From Variovorax sp. ZS18.2.2 (lineage in GTDB: Bacteria > Pseudomonadota > Gammaproteobacteria > Burkholderiales > Burkholderiaceae_C): 64,000 nucleotides of DNA. The stretch lies in NCBI RefSeq assembly GCF_024701975.1, contig NZ_JANLNM010000001.1:868001-932000 (forward strand), read 5' to 3'. The position numbers and the translations under genes were made by a program. The notes beneath the pieces are model-generated. The model saw only the letters and a program-made list of their open reading frames with translations, did no database searches and was not told the DNA's origin. Below are positions 42,185 through 50,807 of the stretch, in pieces; position 1 is the stretch's first letter; every line of letters starts with the position of its first letter.

Positions 42185-43057
42185 ATGAGCGACGCGATGG
42201 CTACCGACGCATTGGCGCTGCCCGCTTCCGAGCTGGCGCTGCTGGACGCCCGTTTCCCTGCACGCGACGTGCCGGTCGGCGGCGGTGCGGTGGTGTCGGT
42301 GCGCGAATGCGGCGCGGGCCCGGCCATCGTGTGCCTGCATGGCATCGGCTCGGGTGCGGCCTCGTGGCTCAAGGTCGCGATGCTGCTCGCGCCGCAGGCC
42401 CGCGTGATCGCGTGGGATGCGCCGGGCTACGGTGCGTCGACGCCGCTCGCGCCCGTCGCGCCATCCGCCGCAGATTACGCAGAACGCCTGCACGCCTTGC
42501 TCGACGCACTCGACATTCAGTCGTGCGTACTTGTGGGTCATTCACTCGGCGCGCTCACCGCCGCATCGGCCGCGCGCGACGGCTCGGCCCTGGCTTCGCG
42601 CATCCGCCGCCTCGTGCTCATCAGCCCGGCTGCCGGCTACGGCGCACCGTCGCGCGCCGAAGCCCGCGCCAAGGTGCGCACCGAACGCCTTGCCACGCTC
42701 GACGAACTAGGCATCGCCGGGATGGCAGCGAAGCGCGCGGGCCGCCTCGTCTCCGATACCGCCAGCGAACTCGCGCGTCAGTGGGTGCGCTGGAACATGG
42801 CGCGGCTGAACGAGGGCGGCTACCGCCAGGCCGTCGAGCTGCTGTGCCACGGCGACCTCATCGCCGACCTGCCGCCCGCGATGCCGGCGCGCGTTGCCTG
42901 TGGCACGCTCGATGTCGTCACCACACCCGAGGCCTGCGCCGATGTCGCGCGCGGCTGCGGGGTGACGCTCGAACCCATCGAAGGCGCCGGGCACGCCAGC
43001 TATGTGGAGCGGCCCGAGCCTGTCGCTGCGCTGCTGCGCGAAGCCCTCGCTGCCTGA
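42185..43057 (+). CDS. Alpha/beta hydrolase
   Basis: 290 aa. Oxyanion-hole CLHGIGSGAASWLK, nucleophile elbow LVGHSLGALTA (Ser), acid near CGTLDVVTTPEAC (Asp), and His in GAGHASYVERPEPV. Compatible with meta-cleavage-product hydrolases or ester/lactone hydrolases. Starts seven bases after the cupin stop. Position equals PA3509. Confidence 0.88.
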   Translation: MSDAMATDALALPASELALLDARFPARDVPVGGGAVVSVRECGAGPAIVCLHGIGSGAASWLKVAMLLAPQARVIAWDAPGYGASTPLAPVAPSAADYAERLHALLDALDIQSCVLVGHSLGALTAASAARDGSALASRIRRLVLISPAAGYGAPSRAEARAKVRTERLATLDELGIAGMAAKRAGRLVSDTASELARQWVRWNMARLNEGGYRQAVELLCHGDLIADLPPAMPARVACGTLDVVTTPEACADVARGCGVTLEPIEGAGHASYVERPEPVAALLREALAA

Positions 43058-43099
43058 GCCGGACCACCAAAGAACAACCAAAGGGAACAACGAATCACC

Positions 43100-43936
43100 A
43101 TGGCCACCAACGACAACGAAGTGATGGAAGAGGGCGCCGACCGCTACAACGTGCCCGCGCTGGAGCGCGGCCTGCGCGTGCTGTGCGAGTTCAGCCGCGA
43201 GAACCGCACGCTTTCCGCGCCCGAGCTGGCGCGCCGCTTCGACCTGCCGCGCTCGACCGTGTTCCGCCTGCTCACCACGCTGGAGAACATGGGCTTTCTG
43301 GAGCGCGCCGAGGGCGGGCGCGACTACCGTCTCGGCCTCGCGGTGCTGCGCCTGGGCTTCGAATACCTCGCCTCGCTGGAACTCACGCAGCTGGGCACGC
43401 CGCTGCTCAACCGCCTGTGCGACGAGCTGCGCACGCCCTGCAACCTGGTGGTGCGCGACGGTCGTTCGATCGTCTATGTCGCCAAGGTCGCGCCGCCGAC
43501 GCCCTTCGCCAGTTCGGTGACCGTGGGCACGCGCCTGCCGGCCCATGCCACGGTGCTCGGCCGCGTGCTGCTGGAAGACCTCACGCTGCCGCAACTGCGC
43601 GCGCTCTACCCTGAAGACAAGCTGGAGACCTTCTCCCCGAGCACACCCAAGACCGTGAACGAACTCTTCGACATGGTGCAGGCCGACCGCTCGCGTGGCT
43701 ACGTGCTGGGCGAGGGATTTTTCGAATCGAACATCTCCACCATCGCAGCGCCGGTGCGCGACCACAGCGGCCACATCGTGGCGGCGCTGGGCGCGACCAT
43801 CACCTCGGGCCACATCGAGGAGAACCGCATGGACGAGATGGTGCTGCGCGTGCGCAGCACCGCGGAAGAGATATCGGGTCTCTTGAACTATTCGCCCGCG
43901 CGCAGCAACAAGGTGGTGCCGCTTCGCAGCGCATGA
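43100..43936 (+). CDS. IclR-family transcriptional regulator
   Basis: 278 aa. N-terminal winged HTH (VPALERGLRVLCEFSRENRTLS, LPRSTVFRLLTTLENMGFLERA) and C-terminal IclR effector domain (SSVTVGTRLPAHATVLGRVLLEDL, DRSRGYVLGEGFFESNISTIAAPVRDHSG). IclR proteins often control aromatic-degradation operons. It sits inside the operon between hydrolase and SDR, as PA3508 does, and is the probable regulator of the whole run. Confidence 0.93.
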   Translation: MATNDNEVMEEGADRYNVPALERGLRVLCEFSRENRTLSAPELARRFDLPRSTVFRLLTTLENMGFLERAEGGRDYRLGLAVLRLGFEYLASLELTQLGTPLLNRLCDELRTPCNLVVRDGRSIVYVAKVAPPTPFASSVTVGTRLPAHATVLGRVLLEDLTLPQLRALYPEDKLETFSPSTPKTVNELFDMVQADRSRGYVLGEGFFESNISTIAAPVRDHSGHIVAALGATITSGHIEENRMDEMVLRVRSTAEEISGLLNYSPARSNKVVPLRSA

Positions 43937-43949
43937 AGAAGTGACGGAT

Positions 43950-44786
43950 ATGACGATGCAGGCACCTTCTCATTTCTTTGCCGCCGATGCACTGGCAGGC
44001 CGTGTGGCGGTGGTCACGGGCGGTTCCTCGGGCATCGGCCTCGCGACCGTCGAGCTGCTGCTCGCGAGCGGCGCTGCGGTCGCGCTGTGCGGCCGCAACG
44101 CCGAGCGCCTGGACCGTGCGGTGGCCGGGCTGCGCGCGCAGTTCCCCAACGCGAAGCTCTTCGCTCAGCCTTGCGACGTGCTCGATGGCGCCGCGGTCAA
44201 AGCCTTCGCCGTCGCCAGCGAAGCAGCGCTCGGCCCGGCCTCGATGCTCGTCAACAACGCGGGGCAGGGCCGTGTCTCCACCTTCGCCGATACCGACGAC
44301 GCAGCGTGGATGGAAGAACTCCACCTGAAGTTCTTCTCCGTCATCCATCCCACGCGCGCCTTCCTGCCGCAGCTCGCGGCTCAACGCGGCGTGCTCGGCG
44401 ATGCCGCCATCGTCTGCGCCAACTCGCTGCTCGCACGACAGCCCGAGCCGCACATGGTCGCCACCTCGGCCGCGCGCGCGGGCCTGCTGAACCTCGTGCG
44501 CTCGATGGCCACCGAGTTCGCGCCGCAGGGCGTGCGCGTCAACGGCATCCTGATCGGATTGGTCGAGTCCGACCAGTGGCGCCGCCGCTTCGAGGCGCGC
44601 GAAGACAAGTCGCAGGACTGGGCCGCCTGGAGCACCCAGCTCGCGAAGACCAAACACATCCCGCTGGGTCGCCTGGGGCTTCCGACCGAAGCCGCGCGCG
44701 CGATCCTTTTCCTCGCTTCGCCCCTCGCGTCGTACACGACGGGCAGTCACATCGATATCTCCGGAGGCCACTCGCGCCATGCATAA
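43950..44786 (+). CDS. SDR-fold protein with degenerate active site
   Basis: 278 aa from ATG 43950; GTG 43941 is an alternative. Rossmann motif VVTGGSSGIGLATVELL and NNAGQG are intact, and the Ser (NSLLARQPEP) is present. The Tyr-x3-Lys pair aligns with T-S-A-A-R, so the catalytic Tyr is Thr and the Lys is Arg. It may work by another mechanism (for example decarboxylation, isomerisation or dehalogenation-type chemistry) or be regulatory. It ends 8 bp inside the next gene, so translation is coupled. Position equals PA3507. Confidence 0.82.
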   Translation: MTMQAPSHFFAADALAGRVAVVTGGSSGIGLATVELLLASGAAVALCGRNAERLDRAVAGLRAQFPNAKLFAQPCDVLDGAAVKAFAVASEAALGPASMLVNNAGQGRVSTFADTDDAAWMEELHLKFFSVIHPTRAFLPQLAAQRGVLGDAAIVCANSLLARQPEPHMVATSAARAGLLNLVRSMATEFAPQGVRVNGILIGLVESDQWRRRFEAREDKSQDWAAWSTQLAKTKHIPLGRLGLPTEAARAILFLASPLASYTTGSHIDISGGHSRHA

Positions 44787-46479
44787 ACCCAACAACAACA
44801 TGGTCACGGTCGGCGCGGTCGTCGCGGCCTTTCTCGAACAGTGCGGCGTCAAGGCAGCCTTCGGTGTGATCTCGATCCACAACATGCCGATCCTCGATGC
44901 GTTCGCGCAGCGCGGCACCATCCGCTTTGTCTCCTCGCGCGGCGAGGCGGGCGCGGGCAACATGGCCGACGCCTATGCGCGCTCCACCGCCAGCCTGGGC
45001 GTGTGCATCACCAGCACCGGCCCGGCCGCGGGCAACATCGCGGGCAGCCTGGTCGAGGCGCTGACGGCCGGTGCGCCGGTGCTGCACATCACCGGGCAGA
45101 TCGAGACGCCGTACCTCGACAAGGGCATGTCGTACATCCATGAGGCGCCCGACCAGCTCACCATGCTCAAGGCGGTGTCGAAGGCGGCCCTGCGCGTGCG
45201 CAGCGTCGAGACGGTGCTGGGCACGCTCAAGCGCGCGGTGCAGCTCGCGCTGACGGCGCCGACCGGCCCCGTGAGCGTGGAGATTCCGATCGACATCCAG
45301 TCGGCGCTCACCACTATGCCGGCCGACCTGTCGCCGCTGCCCATCGAGCGCCCCGTGCCCTCGGCCGCCGGTCTCGATGCGCTGGCCGCGCGCCTCAAGT
45401 CAGCGAAGCGCCCGTTGCTGTGGATCGGCGGCGGTGCCCGCCACGCCCGTTCGGCGATCCAGCGCCTGCAGAAGCTGGGCTTCGGCGTGGTCACCACCAC
45501 GCAGGGCCGCGGCACCGTGCCCGAGGACGACGCCGGCTCGCTCGGCGCCTACAACATCCAGAAGCCGGTCGAGGCCTTCTATCAGACCTGTGACGCGATG
45601 CTCGTGGTCGGCTCGCGCCTGCGCGGCAACGAAACGCTCAAGTACGAACTGAAGCTGCCGCGCCCGCTGTACCGCATCGACGCCGATGCCGCAGCCGAAG
45701 GCCGCTGCTATGCCTCCGAGGCTTTCGTCTGCGGCGATTCGGCGCTGGCCCTCGAAGGCCTGGCCGATCGCCTCGAAGCCGCCGGCTACAAGGCCGATGC
45801 GCAACTGCTGGTCGACCTGCGCGCCGCGCACGACCAGGCGGTGGCCACGCTGCGCGACGGCCTCGGCCCGTATGCCGAACTCGTGCGACGGCTCCAGTCG
45901 GTGGCGGGCCGCCAGTTCAACTGGGTGCGCGACGTGACCGTCTCCAACAGCACCTGGGGCAACCGCGAGCTGCGCGTCTTCGAGCCCAGCGCCGGCGTGC
46001 ATGCCACGGGCGGCGGCATCGGGCAGGGCATGCCGATGGCGATTGGTGCAGCCATCGGCGCGGCTGTGACCGGCTCGGGCCGCAAGACCTTCTGCCTGGC
46101 CGGCGACGGCGGCTTCATCCTGAACCTGGGCGAACTGGCCTGCATGGTGCAGGAGAAGGCGCCGATGGTGATCGTGCTCATGAACGACAAGAGCTACGGC
46201 GTCATCAAGAACATCCAGGATGCGCAGTACGGCGGCCGCCAGTGCTACGCCGAGCTGCACACGCCCGACTACGACCTGCTGTGCAAGTCGATCGCGCTGC
46301 CGCACGCCCGAGTGAAGGACCTGGCCGACCTGCCGGCGCGTCTGGACCAAGCGCTGTCCACCGACGGCCCGTTCCTGTTGGAGATCGACATGCTGTCGAT
46401 CGGCGGCTTCAAGACCAGCTTCGCCGGCCCGCCGACCAACACGGTCACGCAGATTCCCGCGCTCGGCACGGCGCAGTGA
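44779..46479 (+). CDS. ThDP-dependent enzyme, acetolactate-synthase/decarboxylase type
   Basis: 566 aa, full three-domain length. N-terminal Glu for ThDP activation (SSRGEAGAGNMADAYAR), central domain, and ThDP/Mg motif LAGDGGFILNLGELACMVQ..NDKSYGVIK. Members decarboxylate or ligate 2-oxo acids. Its overlap with the SDR and the following aspartate dehydrogenase implies that a 2-oxo acid arises in the pathway. Position equals PA3506. Confidence 0.88.
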   Translation: MHKPNNNMVTVGAVVAAFLEQCGVKAAFGVISIHNMPILDAFAQRGTIRFVSSRGEAGAGNMADAYARSTASLGVCITSTGPAAGNIAGSLVEALTAGAPVLHITGQIETPYLDKGMSYIHEAPDQLTMLKAVSKAALRVRSVETVLGTLKRAVQLALTAPTGPVSVEIPIDIQSALTTMPADLSPLPIERPVPSAAGLDALAARLKSAKRPLLWIGGGARHARSAIQRLQKLGFGVVTTTQGRGTVPEDDAGSLGAYNIQKPVEAFYQTCDAMLVVGSRLRGNETLKYELKLPRPLYRIDADAAAEGRCYASEAFVCGDSALALEGLADRLEAAGYKADAQLLVDLRAAHDQAVATLRDGLGPYAELVRRLQSVAGRQFNWVRDVTVSNSTWGNRELRVFEPSAGVHATGGGIGQGMPMAIGAAIGAAVTGSGRKTFCLAGDGGFILNLGELACMVQEKAPMVIVLMNDKSYGVIKNIQDAQYGGRQCYAELHTPDYDLLCKSIALPHARVKDLADLPARLDQALSTDGPFLLEIDMLSIGGFKTSFAGPPTNTVTQIPALGTAQ

Positions 46480-46499
46480 GAGCGAACGGAGCTACTTCC

Positions 46500-47297
46500 A
46501 TGACCGCCATCACACGCATCGCTCTCATCGGCTGCGGCGCCATCGGCACCGCGGTGCTCGAACTGCTGCGGGGCGACCAGGCCCTGCGGGTGACGGTCAT
46601 CGTCGTGCCCATCGAAGGCGTGGCCGCCGCACAGAAGGCGGTGCCGGGCGCACAGGTGCTGAGTGCGGTGCCTGTCGCGGGCATCGACCTCGTGGTCGAG
46701 ACGGCCGGACACGCAGCCATCGAAGAGCATGTGCTGCCGGCGCTCGCGCGCGGCACGCCCTGCGTGGTCGCCTCGGTCGGTGCGCTGTCGGCCGCGGGTC
46801 TTGCTGAAAAGCTCGAAGCCGCCGCCATCGCCGGCCGCACGCAGGTGCAGCTGATCCCCGGCGCCATCGGCGGGATCGATGCGCTCGCCGCGGCCCGCAT
46901 CGGTGGCCTCGACAGCGTGCGCTACACCGGCCGGAAGCCCCCGAAGGCCTGGAAGGGCACGCCGGCCGAACAGGGCCGCGACCTCGACGCGCTGGCCGAA
47001 GCCACCGTGATCTTCGAGGGCAGCGCGCGCGAAGCGGCACTGCTCTATCCGAAGAACGCCAACGTCGCGGCCACCGTCTCGCTCGCGGGGCTCGGGCTCG
47101 ACAAGACGCAGGTGCGCCTGATCGCCGACCCCGCCACCGCCGAGAACGTGCACACCGTCGAAGCCGAGGGCGCCTTCGGCAGCTTCGAGCTGACCATGCG
47201 CAACAAGCCGCTCGCGGCCAATCCCAAGACCTCGGCGTTGACCGTGTACAGCGCGGTGCGTGCGCTGCGCAACCGCGTCGCGCCTCTTGCCATCTGA
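46500..47297 (+). CDS. nadX: L-aspartate dehydrogenase family
   Basis: 265 aa. Rossmann GCGAIGTAVLELLRG, then the AspDH C-terminal fold (LIPGAIGGIDALAAARIGG, GSAREAALLYPKNANVAATVSLAG). Reversibly converts L-aspartate to iminosuccinate/oxaloacetate plus ammonia with NAD(P). P. aeruginosa PA3505, which sits in the same order, is a characterised AspDH. Whether the true substrate here is aspartate or a pathway-specific amino diacid is open. Ribosome site ACGGAG upstream. Confidence 0.88.
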   Translation: MTAITRIALIGCGAIGTAVLELLRGDQALRVTVIVVPIEGVAAAQKAVPGAQVLSAVPVAGIDLVVETAGHAAIEEHVLPALARGTPCVVASVGALSAAGLAEKLEAAAIAGRTQVQLIPGAIGGIDALAAARIGGLDSVRYTGRKPPKAWKGTPAEQGRDLDALAEATVIFEGSAREAALLYPKNANVAATVSLAGLGLDKTQVRLIADPATAENVHTVEAEGAFGSFELTMRNKPLAANPKTSALTVYSAVRALRNRVAPLAI

Positions 47298-47307
47298 TTT
47301 TCCCCAC

Positions 47308-48783
47308 ATGATCTCTTCCGAACTTCTCCCGATCTGCATTGCCGGCGAATGGCGCCTGGGCGGCGGCGACGTGTATGAAAGCCTGTACCCCGCCACCGGC
47401 GAACCGATCGCGCGCCTGAAGGCTGCGAGCCTCGCCGACGTGGAGGAGGCCATCACCCGTGCCGACCACGCCTTCCGCACCAGCGGCTGGGCGCAGCGCC
47501 TGCCGCACGAGCGTGCCGCCGTGTTGCATCGTGTGGCGCAACTGATCCGCGAAGAGAGCGAATCGCTCGCGCAGAAACAACGCCTGGACAACGGCAAGCC
47601 GATCAACGAAACCCGCAACCTCGTGGCGAGCGCCGCAGGCACCTTTCAATTTTTCGCAGCCGCACTCGAGACACTCGAAGAGACCATCACCCCGTCGCGC
47701 GGCGCCTTCGTCACGATGAGCGTGCACGAGCCCATGGGCGTGGTCGCGGCCATCACGCCGTGGAACTCGCCGATTGCGAGCGAAGCGCAGAAGCTCGCGC
47801 CCGCGCTCGCCGCCGGCAACGCGGTGGTCGTGAAGCCCGCCGAAGTCACGCCGCTGATGGCGCTGGAACTCGCGCGCATCTGCGAGCAGGCCGGCGTGCC
47901 CAGAGGCATCGTGAGCGTGCTGCCGGGCAAGGGCTCGGTCATCGGCGATGCGATCACGAAGCATCCATTGGTCAAGCGCGTGTCGTTCACCGGCGGCACC
48001 ACCACCGGCAAGCACATCGCCCACATCGCGGCCGACAAGATGATGCCGGTGTCGCTGGAGCTGGGCGGCAAGTCGCCCACCATGGTGCTCGACGACGCGG
48101 ACCTCGACCATGCGGTGAACGGCGTGCTGTACGGCATCTTCAGTTCGTCGGGCGAGTCGTGCATCGCGGGCTCGCGCCTGTTTGTCGCGCGCAGCATCTA
48201 CGACGAGTTCCTTACGCGGCTGGCCGAAAGCGCCAATGCGCTGCGCGTGGGCGATCCGGCTTCGGAGCAAACGCAGATGGGCCCGCTCATCACGGCCAAG
48301 CACCGCGAAGGCATCGAGCGCTATGTGGACCTGGGCGTGTCCGAAGGCGGCCGCATCCGCACGGGCGGCGTGCGTCCGCATGGCGCCGGCTACGACAACG
48401 GCTACTTCTACAAGCCGACCATCATCGAAGGCCTGGACAACAGCGCGCGCATCAGCCAGGAAGAGATCTTTGGCCCGGTGCTCGTCGCGATGCCCTTTGA
48501 CGACGAAGCCTCGCTGATCGAACAGGCCAACGACAGCGTCTACGCACTGGCCGCGGGCGTGTGGAGCCGCGACTTCAAGCGCGCCTGGAAGCTCGGCCGC
48601 GCGGTGCAGGCCGGCACGGTCTGGGTCAACACCTACAAGCAGTTCTCCGTCTCGACGCCGTTCGGCGGCTGGCGCGACAGTGGCCTCGGCCGCGAGAAGG
48701 GCCGCGAAGGCATCTTCCAGTACATGGAGCAGAAGAGCATGTACTGGGGCACGAACGACCAACCGCTCCCGTGGGCGAACTGA
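47308..48783 (+). CDS. NAD(P)-dependent aldehyde dehydrogenase
   Basis: 491 aa. NAD-binding GKSP region (LELGGKSPTMVLDD, catalytic Glu), catalytic Cys in SSSGESCIAGSRL, and C-terminal EEIFGPVL and FGGWRDSGLGREKG. Family of 2-hydroxymuconic-semialdehyde/betaine/lactaldehyde dehydrogenases. Ten bases after nadX. In the pathway it probably oxidises a semialdehyde. Position equals PA3504. Confidence 0.92.
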   Translation: MISSELLPICIAGEWRLGGGDVYESLYPATGEPIARLKAASLADVEEAITRADHAFRTSGWAQRLPHERAAVLHRVAQLIREESESLAQKQRLDNGKPINETRNLVASAAGTFQFFAAALETLEETITPSRGAFVTMSVHEPMGVVAAITPWNSPIASEAQKLAPALAAGNAVVVKPAEVTPLMALELARICEQAGVPRGIVSVLPGKGSVIGDAITKHPLVKRVSFTGGTTTGKHIAHIAADKMMPVSLELGGKSPTMVLDDADLDHAVNGVLYGIFSSSGESCIAGSRLFVARSIYDEFLTRLAESANALRVGDPASEQTQMGPLITAKHREGIERYVDLGVSEGGRIRTGGVRPHGAGYDNGYFYKPTIIEGLDNSARISQEEIFGPVLVAMPFDDEASLIEQANDSVYALAAGVWSRDFKRAWKLGRAVQAGTVWVNTYKQFSVSTPFGGWRDSGLGREKGREGIFQYMEQKSMYWGTNDQPLPWAN

Positions 48784-48796
48784 AGAGGACACGACC

Positions 48797-49768
48797 ATGA
48801 GCGTTCTAGGCATCGACCAGATCACCTACGGGGCGGACGACCTGCCCACCTGCCGCCAGTTCTTCGAGGACTGGGGGCTCGCACTGAAGTCGGAGGCGTC
48901 CGACGAACTCGTCTTCGAGTGCCTCAACGGCTGCAAGGTGGTCGTCGCGGCGTTGGACAAGGCAAACCTGCCGCCTGCGATGGAAGAAGGACCGACGCTG
49001 CGCGAAGTGGTGTGGGGCGTGGAAAGCGACGCGGACCTCGACCGCTACGCCGCCGCCATCTCGAAAGACCCGGCGTTCTTCGACACGACAGTCGATGGCG
49101 CACGCCGCATCGGCTGCATCGACCCCAACGGCCTCGCGGTGCGCCTGCAGGTCAGCCGAAAGCACGCGGTCGATGTCGACTGCGGTGCGATGAACACCTG
49201 GAACGCCAAGCTGCGCGTCAACCAGCCCGCGCCGATCTACGAACGCGCGACGCCCATCGAGGTCGGCCATGTGGTCTTCTTCGTGAGCGATGTGGTGAGC
49301 ACCAGCGCGTTCTACGCAGATCGCTTCGGCTTCATCTCGTCCGACAGCTACCCGAACCGCGGCGCCTTCATGCGCTGTGCGGCCGAGGGCGGCCACCACG
49401 ACCTGTTCCTGCTGCAGATTCCCTCGGGCAAGCGCGGCCTGAACCATGTGGCGTTCACTGTGCGCGACATCCACGAGGTGTTCGGCGGCGGCCTGCATTT
49501 CTCGCGCCGCGGCTGGGAGACGCAACTCGGCCCGGGGCGGCATCCGGTGTCGTCCGCGTACTTCTGGTACTTCAAGAACCCGGCTGGCGGACTCATCGAG
49601 TACTACGCCGACGAAGACCAGCTCACTGCCGATTGGCAGCCGCGCGAGTTCGAGCCCGGTCCGACGGTGTTCGCCGAGTGGGCAGTCGATGGCGGCCTCG
49701 ATGGCCACACGCGCCGCCAGAAGAACGCGGAAGGCCCGAAGGGCGCTTTCCTCACCGAGAAGAAATGA
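48797..49768 (+). CDS. VOC-family, type I extradiol dioxygenase-like
   Basis: 323 aa with two VOC modules. The C-terminal module keeps the iron-ligand triad His158 (EVGHVVFFVSD), His217 (GLNHVAFTVRD) and Glu268 (GLIEYYADED), the spacing of catechol 2,3-dioxygenase-type enzymes; the N-terminal module lacks ligands. It would open a catecholic or hydroxypyridine-type ring by meta cleavage. ATGA overlap with the second Bug gene. Not part of the PA3504-3511 block. Confidence 0.82.
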   Translation: MSVLGIDQITYGADDLPTCRQFFEDWGLALKSEASDELVFECLNGCKVVVAALDKANLPPAMEEGPTLREVVWGVESDADLDRYAAAISKDPAFFDTTVDGARRIGCIDPNGLAVRLQVSRKHAVDVDCGAMNTWNAKLRVNQPAPIYERATPIEVGHVVFFVSDVVSTSAFYADRFGFISSDSYPNRGAFMRCAAEGGHHDLFLLQIPSGKRGLNHVAFTVRDIHEVFGGGLHFSRRGWETQLGPGRHPVSSAYFWYFKNPAGGLIEYYADEDQLTADWQPREFEPGPTVFAEWAVDGGLDGHTRRQKNAEGPKGAFLTEKK

Positions 49769-50772
49769 CGGCCTCGATCATCACCATGCAACGACGTCTT
49801 TCCATCTCCCTTCTGTTCGCAGCCGTGGCGGCCATCGCATTGCCTGCGCACGCGCAGAGCGACGCGCAGAAGCAACTCTCCAGCGACCGCTTCACCATCG
49901 TCTCGCCGTTCCCGCCCGGCGGCCCGGTCGATACGCTGGCGCGTGTGCTCTCCGACGGCCTCGCCAAGCGCTACGGCCAGGCAGCCGTGGTCGAGAACCT
50001 CGTGGGCGCGGCCGGCAACATCGGCATCGACAAGGTCAAGCGCGCGAAGGGCGACGGCCACACGCTGCTCGTGGTGCCGGCCGGCAATCTCACGATCAAC
50101 CCGACCTTGATGCCGAACTTTCCGTTCGACATCGCGAAGGACTTCGTGCCCGTCACCATGCTCGCCAAGGCACCCAACGTGCTGGTGGCCTCGCCGTCGT
50201 CGGGCATCAGGAGCGCCAAGGAACTGGTGGCGATGGCCAAGGCCAAGCCCGGCACGCTGTCGTATGCCTCGCCTGGCGTGGGCAGCGGCCTGCACTTGGC
50301 GGGTGAACTCGTCAAGCAGCAGGCCGGCATCGACCTGCTGCATGTGCCCTACAAGGGCACGGCGCCCGCACTCAACGACGTGCTCGGCGGCTCGGTGCCG
50401 CTGATGTTCAGCAACCTGCCCGCGACCATGCCCTTCATCAAGAACGGCAAGCTCATCGCGTTGGGCGTGACCGAGGCCAAGCGCAGCGAAGCGGCGCCCG
50501 ACATCCCGACGCTGGCGGAGCAGGGCATCCAGGGCGTGACCGTGACCTCGTGGTACGGCCTCCTCGCGCCGAAGGGCACGCCGCCTGCCGTTGTCGAACA
50601 GCTTGCGAAGGACGTGGCGCAGATGCTGGCCCAGCCCGATGTGCGCGAGCGCCTGAAGGTGCAGGGCATGACCGATGCGGCGATGAAGCCCTCCGAATTC
50701 GCCGCGCACATCCGCGAAGAAACAGCCGTGTGGTCCCGAATCATCAAGGCCCGAAACATCGTGGCCGAGTGA
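49765..50772 (+). CDS. Bug-family solute-binding protein
   Basis: 335 aa from ATG 49765 (GAGAAG upstream, ATGA overlap); ATG 49786 gives a shorter signal peptide but no ribosome site. Signal peptide ..LLFAAVAAIALPAHAQ. Bug motifs FTIVSPFPPGGPVDTLARVLSDGL, VVENLVGAAGNIG, SYASPGVGSGLHLAGEL, HVPYKGTAPALNDVLGG. A second receptor in the same operon suggests two related substrates or affinity levels. Confidence 0.9.
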   Translation: MTASIITMQRRLSISLLFAAVAAIALPAHAQSDAQKQLSSDRFTIVSPFPPGGPVDTLARVLSDGLAKRYGQAAVVENLVGAAGNIGIDKVKRAKGDGHTLLVVPAGNLTINPTLMPNFPFDIAKDFVPVTMLAKAPNVLVASPSSGIRSAKELVAMAKAKPGTLSYASPGVGSGLHLAGELVKQQAGIDLLHVPYKGTAPALNDVLGGSVPLMFSNLPATMPFIKNGKLIALGVTEAKRSEAAPDIPTLAEQGIQGVTVTSWYGLLAPKGTPPAVVEQLAKDVAQMLAQPDVRERLKVQGMTDAAMKPSEFAAHIREETAVWSRIIKARNIVAE

Positions 50773-50807
50773 GCCGCGTGCAAGAACGAACGAACAGAGA
50801 GACATCC

